The notes below the pieces were generated by a model, which saw only the letters and a list, made by a program, of their open reading frames with translations, did not search any database and had not been told where the DNA came from. A program made the translations under genes and the position numbers. A stretch of 64,000 nucleotides of DNA from Toxorhynchites rutilus septentrionalis (lineage: Eukaryota > Arthropoda > Insecta > Diptera > Culicidae): contig NC_073746.1 in the NCBI RefSeq assembly GCF_029784135.1, positions 113,520,035-113,584,034 of the forward strand. Direction: 5' to 3'. This document shows positions 42,730 to 53,414 of this stretch, one piece after another (position 1 is the stretch's first letter; each line of letters begins with the position of its first letter).

Positions 42730-43190
42730 ATGGATGTGGCCGCCCAGTTATGTAATAAGAAATTGTTCGATCATTCAAGAACAACTGGGCAGGATATAAC
42801 TGCCTCAACTCCCGTGAGGAATTCATTATACGATTTCGTTATAGGAAAAAAAAATTTAACCAACATTTCGTCAACTTTGCAAGCGCTTCTACGAAAGAAA
42901 ATTGTGAGATTTATTAGTAAATTAGTAGAAAAGTTGGGCTCTGCAAACAATATGGTGGACCAATTTTCAAATAAAGAAGATAGATGGCTGATGTTGGAAT
43001 TTGTAATTCCTTCAGAAACTGGTAATTGTAGTGTTTTCTTATTATAAATGTTGCTTTAAAAATATTTTATAGGTTACAATATTTTTTATGTTATTTAGGG
43101 ACTGCGGCACCGAGTAGTGAAAATGGTTCATCTCTAGGAAAGAGAGGCCTAAAAAAAATTATGAAGAATGTAAAAAAATGTAAATTTTGA
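42730..43190 (+). CDS. hypothetical two-exon protein
   Basis: An ATG at 42730 opens a frame to 43021, where a good donor (CTG|GTAATT) follows. A 77-bp intron with an acceptor TATGTTATTTAG ends at 43098. The second exon, 43099-43190, continues in frame to a TGA. The predicted 127-residue protein has a central basic helical segment (SSTLQALLRKKIVRFISKLV) and ends in a Lys-rich tail (GLKKIMKNVKKCKF). I recognise no domain. A 77-bp intron is typical of insects, and preserved frame on both sides argues for coding history. It may be a host gene fragment or a piece of an unclassified element; no promoter or poly(A) signal was identified. Confidence 0.45.
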
Positions 43191-43194
43191 ACAT

Positions 43195-46100
43195 TGCCCC
43201 ATTTCCCCTCTCTCCTTTTGGATTTTTGGTGAAACAGAGTTTGAAATGAACTCAGCGTATCCGAAAACCCCAGTCTACCAAAAATTGGATTTGCCCGAAC
43301 CTGACGCGAGTAAACGCGATGCGAACGCGATTTCAATGCGGCGAAACTGTGTGTGGAATGTTTTGCCGCGAATGAACGCAGGTGATGGTTGCCAGACGAT
43401 TTATCTATAAATATCTTCACAACCGAACTCATCAATCGAAAATAAAAATTGAGTTGTTGAGAGAAAAAGTAACCAAATACCACTGAGAATAATGTTTCAT
43501 TTGCTGTACTTTCAATTTAGATTTTCGGTTGAAGCTTTCTTGAAAAAAATACAATATATTACTAAATTAAATGTCTCACAATTCAACTGTTTACAGAATG
43601 GAGCTGTGATATCATATCTGGCATCCTTGTGCTGGGTTATTTACATGCGGAATGGAGTGGAATAAAACATCAAAAAACGCGCGATCTGACGCGATCAGTA
43701 TGTCATAGTACGCGATGAGTTCCAATTCATAGCTCCACATCGCATCGCACCGCGTTTGATGTGTCCTCGGCCTAAGTACTTATCGGACCGCCCTCGTATA
43801 GTGATTATTACGCTGTTGACAGCTGGATGCGTTGATGTTGTCTGAAAATCGATACCTTTCTGGTGGTATCGGTTCTGACGCTACGGAGTGTCGCAGAACG
43901 AATTCCAATGAATATTTTAACACCTTACGACAGTACCTAAAGCGTTACATAGGGGCTTTTGAAAATTCGAAAAATTGCCAAAATGGCGGCCATTTTTGTT
44001 CAAAATGAGTAATTTTTCATGAAAAATTGTTGTTTAGGAGCTCATAAAAAATCTAGAAAATGAGATATCAAAAAACAGTTATGTAACGTTTTAGATAATT
44101 TATTTTTACATGCTGATAAAAAATTTCAGCCCAATCGGTCAAATTGATCCTGAGATATCGATACTACCAGTTGAAAAAACATGGTTTTGAGAAAAACGCA
44201 TTAGCAAAATATTAGCTGGACGCTTTTTAAAAGCCAACTAAAATCCAATAAAATCTAGTTTTCACCAGATTCAACTTCTAGTCAAGGCAAGATCTTTCCA
44301 GAGGGGGCGGCTGAAGGGTATTGCGCAGCGTTTATGTAGTTAGCATTGCTTTCTCTCGCCCGTGGTTCACTGATAATGGAGCATAAATAATTCGCACCAA
44401 CATCGACATCCTTGTAGCCCAGGCGTTGTCGATTTCGGAAGGGCACTGGCATCACACATTATTGAAGTATGTGAATCGTGTCACGCTCTGCTCTGGGAGG
44501 AGTTGGAGGACCAGGTGGAAATGAGCGCCTTTTTGTTGTTGCATTTCTCTTTGACCTCGTGCTTTTGTTTTGGCCCATCGCTTTCTTCCTAGCAGCTTTT
44601 TGTCTGTTTGGGGTCTTTACTTTACTTTTTATTTTGCTTCACTGCGAAGCTCGAGGGTGAGTTCTCGTTACGATTGTGTGCGGTTATGTAACCAGCTCGA
44701 GCGCGAACGTGAGTTTCACCCTCGCAAAGATGACGCGCGCACATGTGGTGGTAAAATTTGCTCAGCTGGTTTTCTGATTATGTTTCCCAGAGTTTTAGCC
44801 TAGCCGCACAAAGCGAGCCATACTGGTTGGAGGCCTACTTGTTGTTGTTCTTCGTTCTAATTAGATACAATGAATACGAGGGACGGTTACACTTATGGGC
44901 GGTAATAGAAATATGTGGGAGGTAGGAATGAAGCGAAATAGCTTATAGTCGTATACATGATGGTAATTGCAAACACTTTGCAAAATCACCTACAGATAAC
45001 AATCATTTTAATTTCTTCGAAAATAAGATACAGTTCACGTCAAATAAAAATGGTATTTTGCTTTAAGGAACCTTTAACATAATCGTGACGTTGTGACATT
45101 TTACTTTTGACACTACTGAGAATTTGGTACGCAGCACCATCCCTGAAATTCAGGAGAAGGGAGATGAGTCGTTTTAAGATCACCATCTTCATATATCTCG
45201 AAGAAAGTACTTGTGATTTCGCCTCTTTATTTCTCTTTTATCAAACGCATGAACAACATCAGCTGTATATAGAGAGAAATCTTCATCTGACATCTGAAAT
45301 TAAACAAGATTTACCTTCCGATAAAGTTCGCGTTTGTCAATTCCGTGTGCGATATCTTCAGTCTTCGATCGTGATTCCTTCACTTCTCCTCACAATGTTT
45401 GGTACGTTTTGATTATATATTTTTCACAGAACACTTTCTCTCAACAGACCTCTATTTTATTCCTCCCCAATAGCACCGTTTTTTTTTCACTCAACACTAC
45501 AGGTACCAACCGCACAAATTAGAGCAGCCGCAACCTTGCCTACAACACGTCGTCTTCAGCCTCTGCTGGCTTCACTTTCATAACTTCTCAACCACGATTA
45601 TCGACCAACTGGGCATCACGACAAAACAGATCACATCCACATGGCTCGCAGGCTCCAACAAATCGTGACGTATTATGATTTCTGCGATCAATGTTGTTGC
45701 ACACCACTGACTGTTGCACACATACACAAACTGCCCCCAGCTCAAACCGTCGCGTTTGTCGTTTCGGCGGCGTCGTCGTCGTCGTGGTTGTTGTAGGGTT
45801 TCACAAACCTACGGGGCATATTATTGCACCGTCGTCGTCGTCGTCAAGCGTTATACTCTGCGAAGAAAAACAAGAATGGTTGAAATAAAAAAAAAACAAA
45901 AACAACTGAATGAAACTGTAATTGTAGCTAAGCGTGGAGTGGAAACGCAGGGCTTCGAGAGAATAATGTATCAGCTGAAAGTTTTCGTAGAACTGAAGCT
46001 AAGCTGAAACATTTTTCAGCCATCCACAAACCGTGTCTTTTTCATTAGACTCATGCTTCTCATGGCGGAGGTGGTCACAAAAACACAAAATAGTGACACA

Positions 46101-46355
46101 AAAAAAAATCTATCATATTCATTTCCATCAACACTCATAATTTGCGAATGGTGCATTGGTGCAGTATTGAGCAATCGCAGTTGTGCGGTAAAGATAACGC
46201 CCTAATATTGTGGAGAGAAAAGGCGGAGTATTTCTGTTCAACCAAAAAGTTATGCAAATTAATTTAATTTTTCAAATGTTTCAAAAATGTATAAACAAAT
46301 AGGTAATATTGAGGATGAAGTGTCAAATGGAATCAAAAATTTGCATAGCTTCATT
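43195..46355. other. no gene recognised; simple repeats
   Basis: 43970-44215 is an AT-rich dispersed-repeat-like stretch (AAAATGGCGGCCATTTTTGT, a short palindrome). (GTC)n runs lie at about 45770-45786 and 45829-45846. Frames at 44478-44803, 45107-45412 and 45714-46007 show no motif I can name. The 44.4-45.9 kb part is less AT-rich and could contain non-coding exons. Confidence 0.35.
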
Positions 46356-46359
46356 CATA

Positions 46360-48031
46360 CAGTGATTCAAACCCGTAATCGTACTCCACCATGCAGATAT
46401 CTTTTCCCTTCTTTTGAAAGTCGAAAACAAGCTTTCGGGACTTTCTATTTAGATAAAGTCATAGTGTCATATGAGAGTTAAAAGGTTTGCTATCTGTTTT
46501 CAGAAAAATGGTTTTTATTTCTCTAGAAATGGCGAATGTATGTGCTAATGTATGAAAATTGACTCAAACTCATAATCGTACGCTGGTTGAAATCTCTACT
46601 CGATTTTGAAGGCGTTGGCCAATTTCCGTATTCCATCATTATTATGGTATCCCTTTTTCATTACAACTATCTTTAGCTGTTTTTGGCCTTATCTACGAGT
46701 TTTTTTGTGTATTCGGAAGGAATATTTATCAATTTTTTCATCAAGGGGTTTTTGAAATCGTTATTTTTAGAACTTTAATGGTTTCTATTTTTCTACACAG
46801 ATAACTTCCTCAGTTTTTACTGAAATTGATATCGAAAGATTGTAGAGGAATATCAATAACTTTTGAGTAGTTGTAATGTAACCATGTGCGAACTTTATAT
46901 GTCTTGAGCCCTGGGTCATTGTCTTGGCAAAACTTGAACCCTCGATTCCATCACATTTTGTTGACAATTTGCTTCATATTTTCCCTCAGAATGTTCAAGT
47001 AAACATTCTGATCCATTACACTGTCGATAGAAACCAAATTGAGCAAACAAAAAGTTTGTAATGTGCCTAGGAAGGGCAACTTGATGCCCTAGCACGGAGG
47101 GACAAACAGTATTTCAGCAAAAAGAAAACAGTAACTCCAATTTGATTATTCCAAACAGCATGAAACACATCAATGTCTTACTTGTAAGATGTTGTTTCCG
47201 TAGATGGGTCCTAATTTGATATTTTTGACTCCGATGGTTATCGTTTCTTATAGAGGAAGCCAACGATGAATTAAAAGTTAAAAAACATCTGAAAGCAACG
47301 TTTAAACATGGTGGTGGTGGAGGCATGGTATGAGGGTGCATGTATGGGCAATTTGGTTTTCATCGATGTTGTATTGGATCAGAATGTTTACTTGAACATC
47401 CTGAAGGAAAATATGAAGCAAAGTGTCAACAAAATGTGATGGAATCGAGGGTTCAAGTTTTGCCAAGACAATGACCCAGGGCTCAAGACATATAAAGTTC
47501 GCACATGGTTACATTACAATTATTCAAAAGTTATTGATATTCCTTTACAAGCATCCGACATCAATCTCAGTAAAAAACTGAGGGAGTTATCTGTGTAGGA
47601 AATTTAGAAACCATCAAATTACTAAAAATAAGGATTTTAAAAATCACTTGATGAAAAATTTATAAATATTCCTTCCGAATACACCGAAAAACTCGTAGAT
47701 AAGACCAAAAACAGGTAAAGATAGTTGCAATGAATAAGGGGTACCATACTAATGGTGGAATTCGGAAAGTGGCCAACGCCTTCGAAATCGAGTAGAGATT
47801 TCAACCAACGTACGATTATGAGTTTGAGTCAATTTTCATACATTAGCACATACATTCGCCATTTTTAGAGAAATAAAAACCATTATTCTGAAAACAGATA
47901 GCAAACCTTTTAACTCTCATATGACACTATGACTTTATCTAAATAGAAAGTCCCGAAAGCTTGTTTTCGATTTTCAAAAGAAGGGAAAAGATATCTGCAT
48001 GGTGGAGTACGATTACGGGTTTGAGTCACTG
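46360..48031. mobile_element. fold-back Tc1-like element
   Basis: Both ends read inward as CAGTGA(T/C)TCAAACCCGTAA, flanked by TA. Each arm is about 670 bp (46360-47030 and 47360-48031) and they are inverted copies. A second, internal copy of the end motif (TTGACTCAAACTCATAATCG) lies about 200 bp inside each terminus, the IR/DR layout of some Tc1 elements. Unlike a normal Tc1 transposon, both arms carry the C-terminal half of the transposase gene, so the element is a palindromic rearrangement. The right end abuts the TATATA terminus of the repeat at 48032. Confidence 0.8.
47285..47590 (+). pseudogene. Tc1 (DD34E-type) transposase fragment, duplicated in inverse at 46860-47030
   Basis: Readable with one-base shifts: KHLKATFKHGGGGGMV (a Tc1 VKHGGGSVMVWG block, Trp changed to stop), GNLVFIDVVLDQNVYLNILK, ENMKQSVNKM, then FCQDNDPGLKTYKVRTWL with the second catalytic Asp. 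The DPE block is degraded beyond recognition. The part from VVLDQNVYLN onward is repeated on the minus strand in the left arm. Confidence 0.7.
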
Positions 48032-48450
48032 TATATATAAAAATGAATTTCTGTCTGTCTGTCTGTTTCTTATGGACTCGAAAACTACTGAACCGATCGA
48101 AATGAAAATTGGTACGTAGGGGTTTTTGGGGCCGGGGAAGGTTCTTATGATAGTTCGAGACCCCTCCCCACTCTCTAAGGGTAGGGGGGGGGGTGTTCTG
48201 CCATACAAATGAAACACAAATTTCTGCATAACTCGAAAACTAATCAAGCAAAGGGAACCTAATTTGGCATGTGGTGGTTTTAAGGTGCGATAAATGTTTT
48301 TACGTTGATTAGACACTCCGCCCCCTCTCTAATGGGGGGCTACCACACAAATGAAACACAAATTTCTGCATAACTCGAAAACTAATCAAGCAAAGGGAAC
48401 CAAATTTGGCATGTGGTGGTTTTAAGGTGCGATAAATGTAACGAAATAGA
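48032..48450 (-). repeat. dispersed tandem-monomer repeat, copy C
   Basis: Reverse orientation of the 7190-8684 family: TATATATA, (GTCT)n at about 48048-48064, then two monomers with AACACAAATTTCTGCATAAC. The 5' block is absent. Confidence 0.75.
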
Positions 48451-48539
48451 TCTTCGTTCGAAGTGGAAATGGAATTTAATGTGATAAAACGCACTTCTGT
48501 ATCGTCTTCTATATATATAAATAAAAATGTAAGGGGTTG

Positions 48540-50012
48540 TATCTAAGACACGACCGCATATTTCAGACGTAGAACTACGCAATTATATTATGCAATCCAC
48601 TTGTTTACCACTTCGAATATTATTTTAGAACGCATAGAAATTTTTGTAATAGATTATGTTCGTCGTTACAAATAAATTTGATGAACGTCCTTTTACGTTT
48701 GATATGATGCCTAGGACTGCCAAAACATGTGGACGGATAAATGTTTACGTAGTTCTCAAACCGCGAAAGTTCATTCACCTCTAGTTTCTGAAATGACGAT
48801 TTTCCTAGTCTTTTCAGTTTAAAAGTACGTTTTAGGGAAACATATTCCGGTCTGCACAACGACCAGCGAGTGCAAAAGTACTCAACACCAAAAAATGCCC
48901 CCGACTTGCATGTATTTGCAAAGCGAATTCCACCAGGCACATTGATTTTGAAGTCCGTGTTAGGGAAACACAGCTCAACGGAAAAAAATACGCCCAAATT
49001 GCATGTAGTGATCCCCGATAATCGTTCGGTTAATCGACTAATCGAATACCTCCTACAGAAATCGATTATTAATCGAACGAATACTGCACAACCAATAATC
49101 GAAGCGAACGAATAATTTACGTCAATTAATCGATCCAAACCCAGAGAGAAAAATACGTACGGCCGCTGCAGTTTTATCCTGAAAATCAATCATTATCTTT
49201 GATGCTCCCCTTAGTTCGTAAACGATGCTCAATGCCGTCAAGGCGAATTAAGCTTCGTTTACGACTTAAGGGGAGCGTAAAAGATAATAATTAAATTTCA
49301 GGCGGAATGAACACTTTTTTGATTCCAAATGGCTTTCTAGCAAATGACTAATATTAATCTAACTAATTATTTCTCTCTCTCTGTGACGATTAATTGATTA
49401 TTCGATTATTTGGGGCGATTAATCGTATCGAATAACAAACTGCTGAAAACTATTCGATTAGCTGATGAACGATTAATTTCAAAAATCGGGGATAACTACT
49501 TGCATGTATATTTGCAAAGCGGATTTCCACAGGTACATCGATTTTGAAGTCTGTGTTGGGGAAACCGTAAATCGAGCCAATCAAAACTTGTTAGTTAGGG
49601 CGTTTAGATAACGCTTGTCATTTTACAGGTATTCAATTGTTCATCTCATGGAAAATAATATTTTAATCATTGTGATATCATCTTTCCGATCTGTTAAGAA
49701 ATGTTCGAGTTATAATCATTCAAAATACGGGTAGGGTTAGCACACAATTCGGCAGAAACAATTGTATGGGAAAAAAGGAAGTTCTTCCAGTTTTCATGAA
49801 TTTAAACCGTTTAGAGATTAGCAAACTGTAGTGTATAGCATATCAAACAAATCTTAGAAAATTTCCGATTCGATTGGTATGCAAATCATAAGAATTCGTT
49901 CACAGTGAACATAGTCATTAAACATTAAACATTTATATCATAAAAAACGTGACCTGTTTTCTGATTTGGCACCCTTCCTGAAAGACGAAAGAGTTCTACG
50001 TCAAAAATATAT
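48540..50012. repeat. GACGTAG-ended repeat unit (a)
   Basis: Starts GACACGACCGCATATTTCAG-ACGTAGAACTACGC and ends AGTTCTACGTCAAAA. It contains two tandem copies of a block reading GCATGTATTTGCAAAGCG ... GAAGTC(C/T)GTGTT, also present once at 58740-58800, and is interrupted by the hAT-type MITE at 49006. Near the right end are ATTGG (49873) and ATGCAAAT (49879-49886). Confidence 0.55.
49006..49498. mobile_element. hAT-type MITE
   Basis: Ends begin TAGTGATCCCCGAT (left) and TAGTTATCCCCGAT (right, inward). The flanking octamers ATTGCATG (48998-49005) and CTTGCATG (49499-49506) differ by one base, an 8-bp hAT-like duplication. Sub-terminal CGATTAATCG-type repeats fill both arms, and a central hairpin pairs ATGCTCCCCTTAGTTCG with complementary CGACTTAAGGGGAGC. 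No coding content. Confidence 0.75.
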
Positions 50013-50165
50013 CGTCGAATGTGTTGATAAGAGCAAAACTCGAGGAAGGAATTGTCTGATATAGGGCTATCTTCATTCTATCATATTTTCCGTATCAAAC
50101 TTGTGTCTGAAAATAATCTGATATTATAATGTCGAGTTTTGGTAGAAGTACTGAAATGTTATAGT
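50012..50165 (-). repeat. dispersed tandem-monomer repeat, fragment D
   Basis: GATAAGAGCAAAACTCGAGG and TCTATCATATTTTCCGTATC match the 5' block of the family at 9610-9770. Only this 150-bp piece is present. Confidence 0.6.
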
Positions 50166-50639
50166 AAAAAAAAAATATTTAACCAGCATCCATTTCATTC
50201 CTATATCGTTCCTGACGACCTTTCAATACAGAGATCGAACCGGCAACGGAGACCTTCTACGATTTGAAATCGAGAGTGGCTTATTTATAAAGCCTGTTTC
50301 AGTTTAAAAATAATAACTGGACTGTTTCAGTTATAATCTGGTCGCATAAAATAGGTCATTTATCAGCATTGAAAAAACGCACAAAAAAGGGAACTTTTCG
50401 TGTGTGTTACCACCCATTATTCTCTGCACAGTACTGTTGGTAACCGCATTTGCTATCTTGTTACACCACATTTTCATTCGAGCTGTTTAATGATGTGATG
50501 TGTAGAAGCTTTAAACTTCCTCAGTTCATTCACCTCTATTCTTGAAAGATGCCAATTTAGAAAACTTCATTTATTCATTCAACATTGAACTCACTTAACT
50601 CCAAACGCTCCGGGCCTTGAAAAGAGTTCAACCATTCAT

Positions 50640-50815
50640 ACGGACTCGTAATGAATAGCATACCAAACAAATCTTTTAAAAATCTTCGATTCGATTGGCA
50701 TGCAAATCATCAAAACCCGTTTGCAGCAAGAATAGTTATTAACGTGAAAACTGTTTCATGAAAACGTGACCAGCTCTCTGATTTGGCGCCCCAACTGATA
50801 GACGTAGTCCTACGT
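50640..50815. repeat. GACGTAG-ended repeat terminus with CCAAT and octamer motifs
   Basis: The final 175 bp repeat the right end of unit (a), ending GACGTAGTCCTACGTCAAAA. ATTGG (CCAAT on the minus strand) at 50694-50698 lies next to ATGCAAAT (octamer) at 50700-50707. The pair is conserved in the other copy at 49873-49886. Confidence 0.5.
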
Positions 50816-51129
50816 CAAAAAATTATTCCGATTAGGTTTTGATGGAACCGTCAGCATGAGTTCCTCGAATATCTTGTATACTTTATTATCACTCTGGATC
50901 TCGAGCATCCCACGTTACCTTGACATTCATTTTCAGCGTCCATTTAAGAATTGCCGAATATTTCTCGATTGGACGAGGTTAGAGGCAATTGATGGGTTGA
51001 GGTTCTTCTTGACGAAATTGACCCCGTTGTCGCGATGCCACAGAAAGATGCGAGGACATGATTTGCGTTGGTATGATTGCTATGATTTGCGCTGGATATG
51101 ATTGGCATAGGAGAAATCGATTCCTCTTT

Positions 51130-51630
51130 TGAGCGTTAATAATTCTTTTCCGTTTCAATGAAGTGGTATGGTAATAATTCCATTCGTAAGATAAAATATC
51201 TAAAGGCGCGTCCACATTATGCTGAATGATGCCGATCGGCCTGTACCAGGCGGCATATTCGGTTCGTTATGTAATGTGGACGCCCCATCGAGTGCATGAA
51301 GCCGCAGCCGTCACGAACACACGAAGCCCAATGTCGTCAACGACAATTTACTTCGTTTTATTTTGGTTCGACTTTCTTCGATCCGGACCCACTTGTTTCG
51401 GGTTGGGTTCGGTTTGATTCGAGTTGGTTTTTCGGCAAGCCCGGGCGGTACGTCCACATTTAGTCGGCTTTACCGGGCGGCCAAGGCCGATTGGCGTAAT
51501 GTGGTCGCGTCTTAAGAGTCATATGTTTGCTACTTATTGACCCTGGAAATAATTCCAATAGCATAAAAATAGCTTTGAAAACAGACTAATGAAATCAAAC
51601 TACTCTGTATATAAGCCGGTGCCCGATGAT
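51130..51630 (+). repeat. histone-block relative with TATA box, split by a MITE
   Basis: TTTTGAGCGTTAATA..., GGTATGGTAATAATTCCATTC and AGATAAAATAT parallel 25110-25180. After the MITE at 51204-51518 the match resumes with GAGTCATATGTTTGC and ends with TGTATATAAGCCGGTGCCCG, equivalent to the TATA region at 25275. Confidence 0.55.
51204..51518. mobile_element. MITE with GCGTCCACATTA ends
   Basis: The left end AAGGCGCGTCCACATTATGC pairs with the right end GGCGTAATGTGGTCGCGTCTTA. The interior is GC-richer than its surroundings and contains further inverted pieces (GATCGGCCTG and complement-like GGCCGATTGGC). It interrupts a histone-block relative. Confidence 0.6.
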
Positions 51631-51941
51631 TACCCTAATGCAACTTAGATAGAAAGCTTTAAAAACAACTTTGTGGGAGATATTTATACTCTAGAGAAAA
51701 ACTTCTTCGACAAAGTTGTTACATATAATAGAGCGCTCATTTTTATGTTGTCAAAAATAGGTTGACCAAGATTGTCGATGAAATAAAAATTCTAACTTTC
51801 TAATCATTACAGATAAAGATAAATATTGTTCAACAAAGTTGTAGCCCCAGTATTTTAATCAACTTTGTAGAGCAAAACATTTTTCTATCTTTTGATATAA
51901 TTGATTTTGCCCTTTTTTTTTCAAGTTGCATTGAGGTGACC
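51631..51941. mobile_element. MITE with CAACTT ends, copy 1
   Basis: The left end TACCCTAATGCAACTTAGAT and the right end AAGTTGCATTGAGGTGACC are inverted. Interior landmarks include CTTCGACAAAGTTGTTACAT and GAGCGCTCATTTTTATGTTG. Confidence 0.55.
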
Positions 51942-52396
51942 ATAAAAAAAAGGTACTTTTATGTTTCAAATCCTCCATCAAAGCTGTCTTCGAACGATTT
52001 TTAGAGCTTATCAAAACCAACATTTTATGATGCAGAACTTGTAAATATCTTAATGCTGCTCAAAGTAATTGATGGTTTTTCACTCAAAAACTCATGATTT
52101 CAATTTTTCACTCAAACACAAAAAAATAATGTAGTTTTGAAAATCACATATTATGTAGAGTGAAATTTGTTCTTTCAAATGCCGCCAATAAAATTTGTTC
52201 ATGTTTGCCCCAAAAAGAATGAAAAACAAATGAACGTATTTTTCGGGAAGAAATATCAATATCTTTGAGTGGAATTGAGATATTGACAAGTACTGTATCG
52301 CAAAATGTTTATATTAGTAAGTTCTAAAAGTCTTTCGAAGACAGTTTGCAGTTTGAGTTTGAAATATAAAATTTAGAAAAAAGAACAGTTTTTTCA

Positions 52397-52650
52397 TGGT
52401 AACCCTAACGCAACTTAGAAAAAATGCGCTATATCGGTCATTTCAATACAAAAAAAGTTGTCTTAAATAACTGCTATAACATTGTAGAACTATATTTATC
52501 TCTATCTATGAAGATAAGAGAGTTATATTTTTTATTTCATCGACAATTTTGGTCATCCTGTTTTTGATAACATAAAAATGAGCGCTTTATTATATGTAAC
52601 AACTTTGTCGAAGATAGTTTTTATCTAGAGAAACTGTCGAGCTCTAAATG
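52397..52650. mobile_element. MITE with CAACTT ends, copy 2 (inverted, partial)
   Basis: Begins AACCCTAACGCAACTTAGAA and contains the reverse complement of the copy 1 landmarks (ATGTAACAACTTTGTCGAAG, CATAAAAATGAGCGCT). The second terminus is not visible. Confidence 0.5.
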
Positions 52651-52689
52651 GTAATTTCCACGTAAATGCACCTCCTGGACCATTGTGCA

Positions 52690-52790
52690 TTGTGCAGTGG
52701 TTGTGTAGAATAGCCTTACAGCCCAACCGGCCTTAGTTCAATCCCTGCTTGGCAGCGTTTTAGAATTTTTTTGGACAATTCCAGACTGAC
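52690..52790 (+). repeat. tRNA-like SINE head
   Basis: CAGTGGTTGTGTAGAATAGC resembles an A box and TTAGTTCAATCCCTGC a B box about 40 bases later, as in tRNA-derived SINEs. It does not fold as a complete tRNA. Confidence 0.35.
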
Positions 52791-52999
52791 GTTCAGACTT
52801 AGAGAATGAGCAGTTTGTTCCATACATACAAACATTTCAACACTATTAGATACAGGTACTTTTATTTGTATATTTGACGCTGTAACACATCTTTTCTGCA
52901 AAGGATGATATCGTACTGCATCGAAATCCGGGCACTTAAGCGCTTTCGATGATAACGTCAACTACTAAAAATATTGACATATCAAAGCATAAAAAAAGT

Positions 53000-53411
53000 C
53001 ACAGGAGGGTTGTGTAGGAGAAACGACCGCATAGTTGACGTAGGATTCCGTTAGGCTATCTGTTGTTTTGGATACGTTTCAGGAATTACATTGTTAAACT
53101 CTTCGATGATGATTTGGTGGCCCGGAAAAGGGTCGTTGTTTTTAGGGTTGTTAGGTATTGTTTGTTCACAACCGAGTGATGATAATAGAAAGGGTGGTTA
53201 TTAGACATTGGATAGTGCGTATCACGACAGAAGATGCCAAAGTGGAATGGAATATGATGAAAGCCGCCCTCTGTGGCCCAGAACGAAATGTCCCATCATG
53301 AAATGATTAAGCAAAAAGCGTTTGAAATTGGACAATTTTCACGATGTGCTCGATTTTAGATTTTTAATTTGTACCCCAATATGTTCCCGAAAGACCTAAT
53401 CCTACGTCAAA
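53000..53411. repeat. GACGTAG-ended repeat unit (b) with a histone stem-loop relic
   Basis: Starts CAGGAGGGTTGTGTAGGAG ... TTGACGTAGGATTCCGTT and ends AATCCTACGTCAAAA, about 410 bp. At 53119-53134 the minus strand reads GACCCTTTTCCGGGCC, a degenerate histone 3' hairpin followed by ACCAAATC. No histone coding sequence is recognisable upstream of it. Unit (c) at 57920 shares both ends. Confidence 0.6.
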
Positions 53412-53414
53412 ATA

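Noticed and set aside
48620..49189. 189-codon minus frame
   Set aside because: It runs through tandem repeat blocks and across a hAT-type MITE boundary, so it cannot be a single coding unit.
48620..50012. Helitron assignment of the tandem-monomer or GACGTAG families
   Set aside because: No Rep/helicase coding sequence, no confident CTRR end with hairpin, and no A-T target rule visible.
50200..50285. GTTGCCGGTTCGATCTCTG on the minus strand as a tRNA gene or SINE
   Set aside because: A B-box-like motif alone, without a clear A box or cloverleaf.
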